Counted from the first letter of the stretch, positions 8,718 to 17,419 are shown. The stretch: 64,000 bases of DNA from JAJDZL01 sp965220665 (GCA_965220665.1 CBDCQQ010000005.1:1426001-1490000); one strand, 5' to 3'. The notes: generated by a model not told the origin, from the letters alone. Numbers and translations: made by a program.

Positions 8718-9706
8718 TGAAGCCGATCAGGTAGCAAACCATGCTCTGGAAACGTGTTCCGAATGACTTCAATCATTGGTGGCGGCCCGCTGGCATAGAC
8801 TTCAAAGTTTGACAAGTCTGGATAATGACGCAGAACTGATTCGTGCACCCATCCCGTATCCCCACGCCAGTTATTAGCTACTTCCGGTTCAGACAGCACT
8901 GCCGTAAATTGGAACACTCCCTGGTGTTCTTCAACCCATCTTTCGACTAGATCTCGGTGATAAAAGTCACGTAAGGCGCGAACACCCCAAAACAAGTGAA
9001 TCGGACGGTTGTATTCTACCCCTCTAAACAGATCCTCCAGAATCGCGTGAAGCGGTGCAAATCCAGTACCGCCGGCAATCATAATGATTGGTTTATCAGA
9101 ATCCTTTCTTAGAAAAAAAGTCCCGAGTGGGCCTTCCAGTCGAAGAATGTCTCTAATCTTCATCGCCTGAAATATATGGCTGGTAAAACGGCCTTTGGGT
9201 ACATGACGTACGTGCAAAGTCAGCAAATCGCTTCCCGGCGCACTAGCGATTGAAAATCCTCGGCGCTTATCGTCGCGCATCATAATGTCAATGTACTGCC
9301 CGGCGATAAAGTGAAATGTGGTGTCACGTGGCAAGGCAAGTTTGACTTCCATAACATCATGAGCAAGTCGATTGAGTTCCATAACCCGGCAGGGTAGTTT
9401 TTGGATAACCAAGTTGGACAGCAAGTCAATTTCTTCGGCATAGATTTCAAGGTCTTCTCGCGGATGTGCGCGGCAGAGCAGAATGGCACCGTTTGCGATT
9501 TCTTCATCGGTTAACGCCGACGGGTCATAATCGTCGTATGTGACCCTGCCTGACACCAAAGTGGCTTTGCATGCAGCGCAGGTCCCATTTCGGCAACTGT
9601 ATGGGACTGCAGTTCCTTGCCGTAGAAGGGAATCGAGGACCGTCTCATCGGTTCGGACCTGAAATGTGTTGCCGGAGCTTTGGTTGGTAACCTGAAATTC
9701 TGTCAT
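8666..9706 (-). CDS. 2Fe-2S ferredoxin-fused flavin reductase (CDP-6-deoxy-glucoseen reductase-like)
   Basis: A 346-aa electron-transfer protein from ATG 9706; a GTG at 9751 would add 15 residues unlike family members. The N-terminal 2Fe-2S ferredoxin domain has Cys38, Cys43, Cys46 and Cys78. An FAD-binding domain follows with RGFSIAS, then an NAD(P)-binding domain with IAGGTGFAPLHAIL and ASGPPPMIEV. It would pass electrons from NAD(P)H through FAD to the iron-sulfur cluster and an unknown acceptor. Annotation pipelines often call this type CDP-6-deoxy-delta-3,4-glucoseen reductase, but no deoxysugar genes are nearby. Its 3' end overlaps hemY by 52 nt, tail to tail. Confidence 0.88.
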   Translation of the reverse strand: MTEFQVTNQSSGNTFQVRTDETVLDSLLRQGTAVPYSCRNGTCAACKATLVSGRVTYDDYDPSALTDEEIANGAILLCRAHPREDLEIYAEEIDLLSNLVIQKLPCRVMELNRLAHDVMEVKLALPRDTTFHFIAGQYIDIMMRDDKRRGFSIASAPGSDLLTLHVRHVPKGRFTSHIFQAMKIRDILRLEGPLGTFFLRKDSDKPIIMIAGGTGFAPLHAILEDLFRGVEYNRPIHLFWGVRALRDFYHRDLVERWVEEHQGVFQFTAVLSEPEVANNWRGDTGWVHESVLRHYPDLSNFEVYASGPPPMIEVIRNTFPEHGLLPDRLHYDSFEFSSDTLYPAES

Positions 9707-10060
9707 GTCGCGGATGGTTGTTGAATAAAGCGACTGGGTACTGGGCGCCACCAGATTAAGATAAAGCAGCAGTAATTCTCATGAGGAATCCTTTCGAATT
9801 GCAAGTTGGGATTACGAAACAATGAGTTAAATGGGGTAACTGCTCAGGTAGTCAGCGCTCGATTATACGAACGGAACTTGTGTTTAAACGCTGTTATGTA
9901 CAAAGCAATCGGATTGATGATTTTAGTACGATAAATCTGTGAAGCGCTTGGTTAAAGAAAAACTGATGCATTCCTGGTGATGAGTCATTTGGTTTGTCAT
10001 CCTATTTCGTTTGAACCCATGAATTCTGAATCTGACGAGCAGATTGCGAGATTATTAATG
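9707..10060. other. Intergenic region before the AAA ATPase repeats
   Basis: About 350 bp of A+T-rich DNA upstream of the 23-bp repeat array. I see no gene. An inverted partner of the repeat core, GCAGATTG, lies at 10039-10046 and pairs with CAATCTGC at 10063-10070. Confidence 0.4.
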
Positions 10061-10152
10061 CGCAATCTGCGAATAGACTAATATACAATAAGTGGATAGT
10101 ATAATATACAATCTGCGAGCTCTCAAATACACAATCTGCGCAACTTTAACCG
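10061..10152 (+). repeat. Four tandem 23-bp repeats, likely operator array
   Basis: Four units begin at 10061, 10084, 10107 and 10130, a spacing of exactly 23 bp. Units 1, 3 and 4 carry the perfect core CAATCTGCG; unit 2 keeps CAAT and the G positions only (CAATAAGTG). Units 1-3 end in an A+T-rich tail of the type TAATA or AAATA. An inverted core copy lies just upstream at 10039-10046. The array ends about 30 bp before the ATG of the AAA ATPase gene, so it probably binds a regulator of that gene, possibly the ATPase itself. The A+T-rich tails could overlap promoter elements. Confidence 0.65.
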
Positions 10153-10181
10153 ATCAACATCTGAATAACTGAGCAATTGAT

Positions 10182-11462
10182 ATGTCAGACGACAGTCGCA
10201 TACTGCCGCGGCACATGCTGGAGGAACTGAAAGAAGCGTTGCAAGTTTCGCGAATTGTAAACTTGGTTGGACCAAGGCAGGTTGGTAAAACCACGCTTGT
10301 ACGTGACCAATATGGAGAAGGGGAGTTCCTTACACTGGATGATGAAGCGGTTTTGAGTGCACTTGAAACTGATGCAGTGGGCTTGCTAGGAACAAAGTGC
10401 AATAATCTTGGCAACGACCCCCTCATTATTGATGAAGTACAACGGTCCAATTCACTTGCACTTGCCATAAAACGCATCGTGGACCAGAATCGACGTTATG
10501 GACAATTCTTGCTGACAGGTTCTTCAAACGTATTTTCCACGGTCAAAGCAGTAGACTCACTCGCTGGTCGCGTCCTAACGCTCAAGCTCTGGCCGTTCAC
10601 TGTCGCTGAAGCAATGGAACAAAAACCGCCTCAAATCCTTGATTGGGCGTTCCAAACAAGCCCGCAAATTACTGATTTGCCCAGGCCGGAACAAACTTCT
10701 CGCGAAGACTATATCGAATTAATTCTAGCGGGCGGATATCCGGAAATCAGGGGATTGCCACTTAGAGCTCGGCAACAGCGATATCGATCCTATGTTGATT
10801 CCGTAATTGAGCGTGATGTGGCTGATGTTCTGCCTATTCGAAAACCGGATTCTTTACGTCGCTTGATTAATCAAATGGCAGCACGTACAAGTGCTACGCT
10901 CAATATTTCTGCTCTTGCAAGTGACCTCGGTATCCAACGAGTGACCGTAGAACAATATTTGGACATTCTCGTCAAACTCTCCGTTGTCAGTCGACTTGGG
11001 CACTGGACATCTGGCGAAGGAAGTCGAGATATCAAGAATGCGAAGTATCATTTCGTCGATAGTGGCATAGCCTGTGCTTTGCGGCGTTTTACGGCTGATA
11101 CATTTGACATTGCGTCAAACCCGGCTGCTCTTGGTGGTTTGCTCGAAAGTTTCGTATTCAATGAACTACTCCGGTGTTTGCCTTTTCAAGATAGAGAATC
11201 TCAGCTTTATCACTGGCGCGATCGCGATCGGCGCGAAATCGATGTTATCGTTGATGCAGATTCAAATCTCGTCTGCATTGATGTCAAAGCTGCGGCAGTC
11301 GTGAAAGCGGAAGATTTCCGTCACATAAAATGGTTTGCGAGCGACGGCGGAGGACGAACTCGCACAGTAACCGGAATTGTTATTTACCTCGGAGACCAAT
11401 CGCTATCATTTGGAGACAGGTGCTTCGCACTGCCTCTCAGTATGTTGTGGGCAAATTATTAG
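10182..11462 (+). CDS. AAA ATPase with C-terminal DUF4143-like domain
   Basis: A 426-aa protein. The N-terminal P-loop is GPRQVGKT (residues 30-37) and the Walker B is LIIDE (81-85). A sensor-like LLTGSSN follows. The middle carries a winged-helix-like segment (about residues 225-275). The C-terminal part, with EIDVIVD and CIDVKA, resembles the nuclease-like fold of the DUF4143 region. This family of archaeal and bacterial ATPases is common, often stands alone and moves between genomes; its function is not known. The gene has its own repeat array upstream and no obvious partner. Confidence 0.9.
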   Translation: MSDDSRILPRHMLEELKEALQVSRIVNLVGPRQVGKTTLVRDQYGEGEFLTLDDEAVLSALETDAVGLLGTKCNNLGNDPLIIDEVQRSNSLALAIKRIVDQNRRYGQFLLTGSSNVFSTVKAVDSLAGRVLTLKLWPFTVAEAMEQKPPQILDWAFQTSPQITDLPRPEQTSREDYIELILAGGYPEIRGLPLRARQQRYRSYVDSVIERDVADVLPIRKPDSLRRLINQMAARTSATLNISALASDLGIQRVTVEQYLDILVKLSVVSRLGHWTSGEGSRDIKNAKYHFVDSGIACALRRFTADTFDIASNPAALGGLLESFVFNELLRCLPFQDRESQLYHWRDRDRREIDVIVDADSNLVCIDVKAAAVVKAEDFRHIKWFASDGGGRTRTVTGIVIYLGDQSLSFGDRCFALPLSMLWANY

Positions 11463-11550
11463 ACTTTCAATCACCTTTGGCTTGAGTTTCCGTGTAACTG
11501 TGAGCGTGTCAAGTTCGCATTCATGCTCAAACCTATAACTCCTTTATCTT

Positions 11551-12366
11551 ATGCCTGAATTACCAGAAGTTGAAACTACAGTACGCGGCATTACGCCACA
11601 TATTAAAGGGCATCCAATTACAGATGTAATCGTTCGAGATTCCAGGCTGCGATGGCCGGTACCTGAAGTACTTGCCCAGCGAGTGATTGGAGAAACTGTA
11701 CGTTCAGTGCGAAGACGGGCAAAGTACATCCTCATCGAACTGGCACTAGGTCATGTCATGGTGCATCTTGGGATGTCAGGCAGTTTACGTTTGTCGTCAC
11801 CAGACGAACCACCTTCACCCCATGACCATGTCGAATTCGAAATTGATGGCAACTACAGGCTAAGGTTGCGAGACCCGCGTCGATTTGGAAGCGTTCTTTG
11901 GGTCGAAGGTGAACCAGATGAACATCCACTGCTTATTCACTTGGGAATAGAACCACTGAGTCAGGAGTTGGTAGGCTCCTATCTATATTCAGCATCGCGG
12001 CGACGCAAAGCTGCAGTCAAGAACTTCATTATGGACAGTCGGCTTGTGGTAGGTGTGGGGAATATTTATGCATCTGAAGCTCTGTATCGTGCTGGAATTG
12101 ACCCGCGCCGCGCCGCCGGACGAATCTCGTTATCGCGTTATGATTCCCTGTCCTCTTCAATTCAGCAAACGCTTCATGAAGCAATTGCAGCGGGTGGTAC
12201 CACTCTACGAGATTTTGTCGACGGCTCCGGCAGTCCTGGATACTTCCGGCACGACCTAAAAGTCTACGACAGGGAAGGAAAGCCATGCTTTATATGTGGA
12301 AGGGAAATTGTTCGGTGGGTTATCGGGCAGCGCTCAACGTATTTTTGCAGGCGATGCCAGAAGTAA
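11551..12366 (+). CDS. mutM: Formamidopyrimidine-DNA glycosylase
   Basis: A 271-aa base-excision repair enzyme that removes oxidised purines such as 8-oxoguanine and nicks the strand by beta,delta-elimination. It begins MPELPEVETT, giving the catalytic Pro2 and Glu3. The helix-two-turn-helix carries GVGNIYASEALY. The C-terminal zinc finger is C-x2-C-x16-C-x2-C (CFIC ... CRRC). All catalytic parts are present. The YfhL-type ferredoxin gene converges 4 bp downstream, a common gammaproteobacterial pairing. Confidence 0.97.
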   Translation: MPELPEVETTVRGITPHIKGHPITDVIVRDSRLRWPVPEVLAQRVIGETVRSVRRRAKYILIELALGHVMVHLGMSGSLRLSSPDEPPSPHDHVEFEIDGNYRLRLRDPRRFGSVLWVEGEPDEHPLLIHLGIEPLSQELVGSYLYSASRRRKAAVKNFIMDSRLVVGVGNIYASEALYRAGIDPRRAAGRISLSRYDSLSSSIQQTLHEAIAAGGTTLRDFVDGSGSPGYFRHDLKVYDREGKPCFICGREIVRWVIGQRSTYFCRRCQK

Positions 12367-12370
12367 ACAG

Positions 12371-12631
12371 CTATGCAGCGCGCGGATTTGCAATGATTCT
12401 TTTGTACTTATCCAGTAGTTGCGCTTCAGTTTCGGTGTGATCGGGATCAACGATGATGCACTCAACTGGACAGACTTCAACACACTGCTGGGTTTCAAAG
12501 TGACCGACACATTCTGTGCATAGTGCCGGGTCGATCTCGTAAATTTCGGGCCCCATATAGATGGCATCGTTCGGACATTCGAACTCGCACACATCGCAGT
12601 TGATGCATTCATCTGTGATAAGAAGGGCCAT
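12371..12631 (-). CDS. YfhL-family 2[4Fe-4S] ferredoxin
   Basis: An 86-aa ferredoxin with two cluster motifs. The first is C-x2-C-x2-C-x3-C in CINCDVCEFECP. The second is C-x2-C-x8-C-x3-C in CTECVGHFETQQCVEVCP, where the six extra residues between the second and third Cys are typical of the Allochromatium vinosum / YfhL type with low-potential clusters. It is a soluble electron carrier; its partner is not indicated by the neighbours. It converges on mutM. Confidence 0.93.
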   Translation of the reverse strand: MALLITDECINCDVCEFECPNDAIYMGPEIYEIDPALCTECVGHFETQQCVEVCPVECIIVDPDHTETEAQLLDKYKRIIANPRAA

Positions 12632-12801
12632 ATATGTCTTTGAATTCAGCTAATTAAACAGATGTGGTGACCCTTTTACGGGTATTGAACTTCCTATTAT
12701 GGTTGATTTGTGCCAAGTTTGAGCCTTCAATTGCCTGTTAAAATGTGTGTGCGCTATCGTTTCTCTGGTGTAACTCACTGACTTGGTTTTGTCTTTCTGC
12801 T

Positions 12802-13626
12802 ATGGCTTTTCTAATTGACATGAAAAACACCACCGTCTATCGTGGTCAGCAAAAGGTGTTGGATCGATTTACGTTGCAGCTGCCAATGCAGCGAAGCATT
12901 GCCATACTAGGGCCGAATGGTGCAGGCAAGTCCACACTTCTCAAAGTGCTGATGCGGGAACTTTATCCGGTTCGTGAGAAAGATTCGTGGGTCAAAATTT
13001 TAGGAAACCAGACGTGGAACGTCTGGGAGCTGCGTCGAAACCTGGGGTTCATCTCACAGGATTTACAAAATCGCTATTTTGGATATGTGAATGGGCTTTC
13101 TGTAGTGCTGTCGGGGTTTCACTCAAGTGTCGGAATTTATGATCATCAGGAATTTGATACAAAATCAGTTGATTTGGCAAACCGGATTATGGCTGAGTTG
13201 GGTATCACTGAGTTGAGCCACAAGCCCTACTCACTCATGTCAACTGGCGAGCAGCGCAGATTTTTGCTGGCCCGAGCTTTGGTGAGTGAGCCATCAACTT
13301 TGGTTTTAGATGAACCAACCAGTGGGTTGGATATCAATGCAACATTTCACTATCTTCGTGTCATTCGTAATCTGATCACCCACGGTAAACAGATCGTTCT
13401 GGTTACCCATCACATTCATGAGATTCCTCCAGAAGTTGATTTCATCGTGCTACTGAAAGAGGGAAGTATCGTCTCAAATGGGGATAAACAGCAGTTGTTT
13501 ACTGACGAAATTCTGAGTGAGTTGTACGATACCCCGGTCAAGGTTCTGTCAGCAAATGGTTACTATCAAGTGATTCCAGACGAATTTGGCGCTGGGCCTG
13601 GTCTCAATGATTCTGATCACCGATGA
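12802..13626 (+). CDS. ABC transporter ATP-binding protein, orphan
   Basis: A 274-aa ABC ATPase. I start it at ATG 12802 (MAFLIDMKNT), since an upstream start in the same frame adds a Cys/Trp-rich stretch unlike the family. It shows Walker A GPNGAGKST (37-45), an LSGGQ-like signature STGEQ before RRFLLARAL, Walker B LVLDEPTSGLD and the H-loop VTHH. The Q-loop is in FISQDLQ. The overall likeness is to the ModF/YlmA group of stand-alone ATPases. No permease or binding protein is adjacent, so the substrate is unknown. Confidence 0.88.
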   Translation: MAFLIDMKNTTVYRGQQKVLDRFTLQLPMQRSIAILGPNGAGKSTLLKVLMRELYPVREKDSWVKILGNQTWNVWELRRNLGFISQDLQNRYFGYVNGLSVVLSGFHSSVGIYDHQEFDTKSVDLANRIMAELGITELSHKPYSLMSTGEQRRFLLARALVSEPSTLVLDEPTSGLDINATFHYLRVIRNLITHGKQIVLVTHHIHEIPPEVDFIVLLKEGSIVSNGDKQQLFTDEILSELYDTPVKVLSANGYYQVIPDEFGAGPGLNDSDHR

Positions 13627-14014
13627 GTGCGATTCCAACTCAAGTCAACCTAAATTGCGGTCATTTTGATTCACTTTTTGACCGCCAGGAGTGGTGTAAT
13701 GAAATTTTGACTTTCCAAATTTTGAAAAATCTACTCCTTTCTCGCTAATTCAAACTTCGGATTCACCTGAGTTCGGAATTTGGTGTTCTTGCAGATTCCT
13801 ACCGCACCAGGCGTGTGGTTATAATTCGTACTGTTGAATTTTGTTGCGCAGGGATGCGCATCAAGTCATTGTCTTGATCCTGGCAAGATTAATTGGAAAA
13901 TTTGGTTCCCTTTTGACTTTAATATTTCGCCTCATCTAATCTCTCCAAAATTTACAGACAAGAGGGACCTTATGTCTGTCGTCAAATTTTTTCAAATCCG
14001 GTGGATTTTCATAA
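13627..14014 (+). promoter_or_regulatory. Leader region of the FNR gene with paired hairpins
   Basis: This 388-bp gap has no credible gene. TATAAT at 13820-13825, preceded by TG two bases further up, is a candidate -10 box, though no good -35 is present. Just after the expected start of transcription two perfect small hairpins touch: TGCGCA-GGGA-TGCGCA (13845-13860) and ATCAAG-7 nt-CTTGAT (13860-13878). A further inverted repeat, GCGGTCA (13657-13663) with TGACCGC (13679-13685), lies nearer the ABC gene. A structured 5' leader is possible but not shown. Confidence 0.35.
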
Positions 14015-15055
14015 ATGATTAATACTGAAGTCGTCATTGTTGGTGCAGGCCCCTGTGGACTCTTTCAGATCTTTGAGTTGGGGCTCTTAGGTATCAAGTG
14101 CCACATAGTGGACTCCTTACCGCGTGCAGGCGGTCAATGTTCTACACTCTATGCTGATAAACCCATTTACGATATTCCTGCTTACCCAGTGGTTGGGGCT
14201 CAACAGCTTGTTGATCTCCTCATGGAACAGGCTTCTCCTTTTGATCCCGGATATGTGCTTGGTGAACAGGTCACTCACGTCGAAAAACAGGATGACGGCC
14301 GGTTCTATGTCAAAACATCCGGCGGTACCGAGTTTGATGCTGGATCATTGGTGATCGCTGGCGGCTTAGGTGCCTTTGATGCGCGGCCACTGCGTACTCC
14401 AGGTGCCGCAAATCACGCTGGAAAGAATCTGAACTACCATGTGGTCGATAAACAGCACTATAAAGATCTTTCGGTCACTATTCTGGGTGGTGGTGATTCG
14501 GCACTGGACTGGGCACTGGAATTACATGGTATCGCAAAGAAAATCACCCTGATTCATCGACGCGAGGATTTTCGTGCGCAGCCAGCATCGGTAGCAAAAA
14601 TGAAAGAGCTTGCTCAGCGTGGTGATGGCACGATGACCTACCACATTGGTCGAATTGAGAGGATCATTGAAACCGACGGTTCACTTACCGGTGTCAGAAT
14701 GGTTCCCTTTAGCGACAATCCAATTGCACAGGACATTGAATTTGACGAACTTTTGGTGTTTTACGGACTGTCTCCAAATCTTGGTCCGATCTCCAACTGG
14801 GGGCTCCAGCTGGATCGGAAAACGATTGTTGTCGACACTGCGGAGTGTCAAACTAGCGAACCTGGAATTTTTGCGATTGGAGACATCGTCTCTTACCCTG
14901 CCAAGAAGAAGCTGATTCTATGCGGATTTCATGAAGCTGCGATGGCAGCATTTGGGATTCAGCATTACCTGTATCCGGAAATCAAACAGAGAGTTCAGTT
15001 CACCACTACAAGTCCCATCATGCATGAAAGGCTGAAAGTAGACGGTAGTCTATAG
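14015..15055 (+). CDS. Ferredoxin-NADP(+) reductase, thioredoxin-reductase-like type
   Basis: A 346-aa two-dinucleotide-binding flavoprotein. The FAD site is GAGPCG at residues 10-15, the NADPH site is ILGGGDSALDWAL in the middle (about residue 158), followed by IHRREDFRA, and the second FAD contact is FAIGDIV near the C-terminus. The redox-active CxxC of true thioredoxin reductase is absent. That absence, with the length, places it with the YumC-type ferredoxin-NADP reductases. It would exchange electrons between NADPH and a ferredoxin. The YfhL ferredoxin at 12.4 kb is a possible but unproven partner. Confidence 0.93.
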   Translation: MINTEVVIVGAGPCGLFQIFELGLLGIKCHIVDSLPRAGGQCSTLYADKPIYDIPAYPVVGAQQLVDLLMEQASPFDPGYVLGEQVTHVEKQDDGRFYVKTSGGTEFDAGSLVIAGGLGAFDARPLRTPGAANHAGKNLNYHVVDKQHYKDLSVTILGGGDSALDWALELHGIAKKITLIHRREDFRAQPASVAKMKELAQRGDGTMTYHIGRIERIIETDGSLTGVRMVPFSDNPIAQDIEFDELLVFYGLSPNLGPISNWGLQLDRKTIVVDTAECQTSEPGIFAIGDIVSYPAKKKLILCGFHEAAMAAFGIQHYLYPEIKQRVQFTTTSPIMHERLKVDGSL

Positions 15056-15739
15056 CGATCATGCGGTCAGTACCGACCAATGGTTTTTTCGTTAAATTCT
15101 TCAAATTAGGGGAGCAATTTTTCAAACAGCTGGCAATTTTTGTAAATTGATGCAAATTGCATTCACCGAATGCCCCAAAATAAGGTGTGTAGGAATACTG
15201 CCATTTTGGGAGGGTTGACGGTGAATCCTAAAGTAGAAGAATTACGCGTTCGCGAAGAAAATCTCCCAACGGACTTCCCACAAGATCTCAAGCTCAGACT
15301 TCATCGTGCTGTGAGTTGGCTGCTCAGAGCAGAAAATCAGGATGAAGATGACGATGCCGCATTCATTTTCTACTGGGTTGCGTTTAACGCACTTTACGGC
15401 ATGCTTATCAAGGATGCATCGGGAAGCGAAGGAGAACGAACTGAATTCCAGGAATATTTCCGAATCATTTCTCTGCTTGATACAGAAAAAATCATCTACG
15501 ATGAGTTGTGGTACCAATTTTCGGCCTCGATTCGAATCCTTTTTGAAAACAAGTACGTTTATTCGCCATTTTGGAATCATCACTATGGTATACCCGGATA
15601 TGATGATTGGGAAGTACGGTTTGAAAAAGCAAAGGAACTCGGTCTACGCTCTCTAAAGAATGGGGATACCGCACAGATTCTAAGCCTAATATTTGATCGT
15701 CTTTATGTACTGAGAAATCAGGTTTTTCATGGAGCTGCT

Positions 15740-15769
15740 GAGTTATGCCCAAAAGTAGTGCGTGACGGG
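15740..15769 (+). repeat. Left terminal inverted repeat of the IS
   Basis: A 30-bp end, identical to the reverse complement of 17102-17131. It begins GAGTTATGCC and ends GTGACGGG. Confidence 0.92.
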
Positions 15770-15842
15770 GGTTGAAAAAAAAGCGGCGTATCTGGTTAAA
15801 TGTAGAAAGCATTTTTACAACCAACCAGAGAGGTACGCCACT

Positions 15843-17093
15843 ATGAGTAACGATAACGTAATTGGATTTGAAAGTCGAGACATTTCACCCGATGTTGTGA
15901 CCGAATTGGTGCGCACCGGTGCCAGACGGATTCTCGCCCAGGCCCTGCAGCTTGAGGTGGAGGAATTTCTCGCTCAGTATGACGGACAGTATGCTGGCAA
16001 CGGGCTTCGGGCGGTGGTTCGAAGCGGCAGCCAGCCTGAGCGTGACATTCAGACCGGTATCGGGCCGGTTTCGGTTCGGATTCCGAAGGTCCGCTCGAAT
16101 ACCGGCGAGCCGGTGTCGTTCCGCTCGGCACTGATCCCGCCGTATGTGAGAAAGACGGCGACGGTTGAGGCGTTTGTGCCGTGGCTTTATCTGAAGGGGG
16201 TGTCAAGCGGTGAGATGGCTGATACCCTGAAGGTTCTGCTGGGCAGTAAGGCGCAGGGTTTTTCTGCCTCATCGGTCTCCCGCCTGGCGCAGCAGTGGAA
16301 TGAGGAGATGAGGCGGTGGCAGACGCGCGGCATCACCGGGAAGATCGTTTATGTATGGGCCGATGGGGTGTACTGCGGGCTTCGGGCCGAGGATGCAAAG
16401 CTGTGTGCGCTGGTGCTGATCGGGGTTGATGAGTGTGGCCGCAAGCAGTTGCTGGCGATTGAGGACGGGGTGCGCGAATCGACCGAGAGCTGGAAGGGGA
16501 TGCTGCTGGATCTGAAGTCCAGGGGCATGGATGCACCGAAGCTGGCGGTTGGAGACGGGGCGATGGGGTTCTGGTCGGCATTGGACCAGGTTTACCCTGA
16601 AACCCAGGATCAGCGCTGCTGGGTGCATAAGACGGCGAATGTGCTCAACCGGCTGCCGAAGATGCTGCACGGACAGGCGAAAAAGGCGCTTCACCAGATC
16701 TGGATGGCAGACACGCGCGAGGCGGCGCATGAGGCGTTTGATCGGTTTGTGGAAACCTATCAGGACAAGTATCCGAAAGTGGTTGAATGCCTGATCGGGG
16801 ATCGTGAGGAGCTGCTGGCGTTTTACGATTTTCCGGCATCGCACTGGCAATCTCTGCGTACCACTAATCCAATCGAGTCGACCTTCGCGACGATCCGTCA
16901 CCGCACCAAGCGCTCGAAGGGCTGTCTGAGCAGAACGACGATGCTGGGCATGATGTACAGGCTGGGGATGTGTGCGGAGAAAAAATGGCGACGGCTGCGC
17001 GGGTTCAGGCAGCTGGGCAAAGTGATCGAGGGAGTGAAATTCAAGAATGGAGTCGAACTGAATTACAATGACACCGACCAGGTAGCCGCTTAG
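15843..17093 (+). CDS. IS256-family (mutator-type) transposase
   Basis: A 416-aa transposase from ATG 15843, preceded by AGAGAGG. The DDE triad reads as Asp174 (VWADGVYC), Asp238 (VGDGA) and Glu345 (TNPIEST). The family's C-x2-H motif is CWVH at 259-262, between the second Asp and the Glu. Length and motifs are intact, so the element may be active. The long antisense frames in this gene are shadows caused by its high G+C. Confidence 0.96.
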   Translation: MSNDNVIGFESRDISPDVVTELVRTGARRILAQALQLEVEEFLAQYDGQYAGNGLRAVVRSGSQPERDIQTGIGPVSVRIPKVRSNTGEPVSFRSALIPPYVRKTATVEAFVPWLYLKGVSSGEMADTLKVLLGSKAQGFSASSVSRLAQQWNEEMRRWQTRGITGKIVYVWADGVYCGLRAEDAKLCALVLIGVDECGRKQLLAIEDGVRESTESWKGMLLDLKSRGMDAPKLAVGDGAMGFWSALDQVYPETQDQRCWVHKTANVLNRLPKMLHGQAKKALHQIWMADTREAAHEAFDRFVETYQDKYPKVVECLIGDREELLAFYDFPASHWQSLRTTNPIESTFATIRHRTKRSKGCLSRTTMLGMMYRLGMCAEKKWRRLRGFRQLGKVIEGVKFKNGVELNYNDTDQVAA

Positions 17094-17101
17094 TGATGAA
17101 T

Positions 17102-17131
17102 CCCGTCACGCACTACTTTTGGGCATAACTC
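17102..17131 (-). repeat. Right terminal inverted repeat of the IS
   Basis: A 30-bp end, a perfect inverted copy of 15740-15769. It begins 8 bp after the transposase stop codon. Confidence 0.92.
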
Positions 17132-17355
17132 CTTGGAAGAGCAGCGTAAACAGAGCGCAAATTAAAGATGCAAGAAGAATTCTTGGATATTTATTACCGC
17201 TATTCATTGATTTGATGATGAAAAATCCAACTGTTGCATGGGGCGAGCCTGGTTACGCAGTTGTGGACTGATTCAGCAAAAAACAAACAGCCAAATTGCA
17301 CATTAACTTAGCCTGAGAAATCGTTGGATATCTCCTAACAATGATTTGATATAGA

Positions 17356-17370
17356 ATTGACACTGTCAAT
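17356..17370. promoter_or_regulatory. Candidate operator before the amino-acid ABC operon
   Basis: A perfect palindrome, ATTGACA-C-TGTCAAT, 50 bp before the binding-protein start codon. Its left half contains TTGACA, so a regulator bound here would cover a -35 box, although no good -10 is seen at normal distance. The likely bound protein is not in the window. Confidence 0.45.
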
Positions 17371-17419
17371 CGTTTCGATTGGCTTTTCAGTTTAAGTTAA
17401 GTGAATGGAGGACTTTAAA

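Larger units (their letters stand above)
15740..17131 (+). mobile_element. IS256-family insertion sequence, 1,392 bp
   Basis: Perfect 30-bp terminal inverted repeats bound the element: 15740-15769 (starting GAGTTATGCCC) and 17102-17131. It holds a single transposase gene at 15843-17093. The element is visibly richer in G+C than the host DNA around it, a sign of recent arrival from another background. It lies inside the HEPN-like gene. The usual 8-9 bp target duplication is not visible: GGAGCTGCT precedes the left end and CTTGGAAGA follows the right end. Confidence 0.93.
15221..17271 (+). pseudogene. HEPN-like gene interrupted by an IS256-family insertion
   Basis: The 5' part (15221-15739) encodes 173 residues from GTG 15221, which has GGGAGGG at 15208-15214 as ribosome binding site; an ATG at 15170 is less likely. 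It ends ...LRNQVFHGAA, giving the R-x4-H motif of HEPN RNases at R165-H170. The 3' part resumes after the element at TGG 17134 and encodes 45 residues (WKSSVNRAQIKDARRILGYL..., ending GEPGYAVVD) before TGA 17269-17271. Together they form one protein of about 219 residues. The two parts are off frame by one base once the element is removed, so about one base was lost or altered at the junction. HEPN proteins are often toxins or RNases; no antitoxin partner is adjacent. Confidence 0.8.

Noticed and set aside
13834..14022. 62-codon ORF in the leader of the FNR gene
   Set aside because: It covers the hairpins, ends inside the FNR gene and shows no protein-like pattern.
15221..15739. HEPN toxin with an antitoxin partner (MNT-type pair)
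   Set aside because: No nucleotidyltransferase or other small antitoxin gene is adjacent on either side.
16269..16901. 210-codon antisense ORF in the transposase gene
   Set aside because: It is explained by the high G+C of the insertion sequence and the transposase coding frame.
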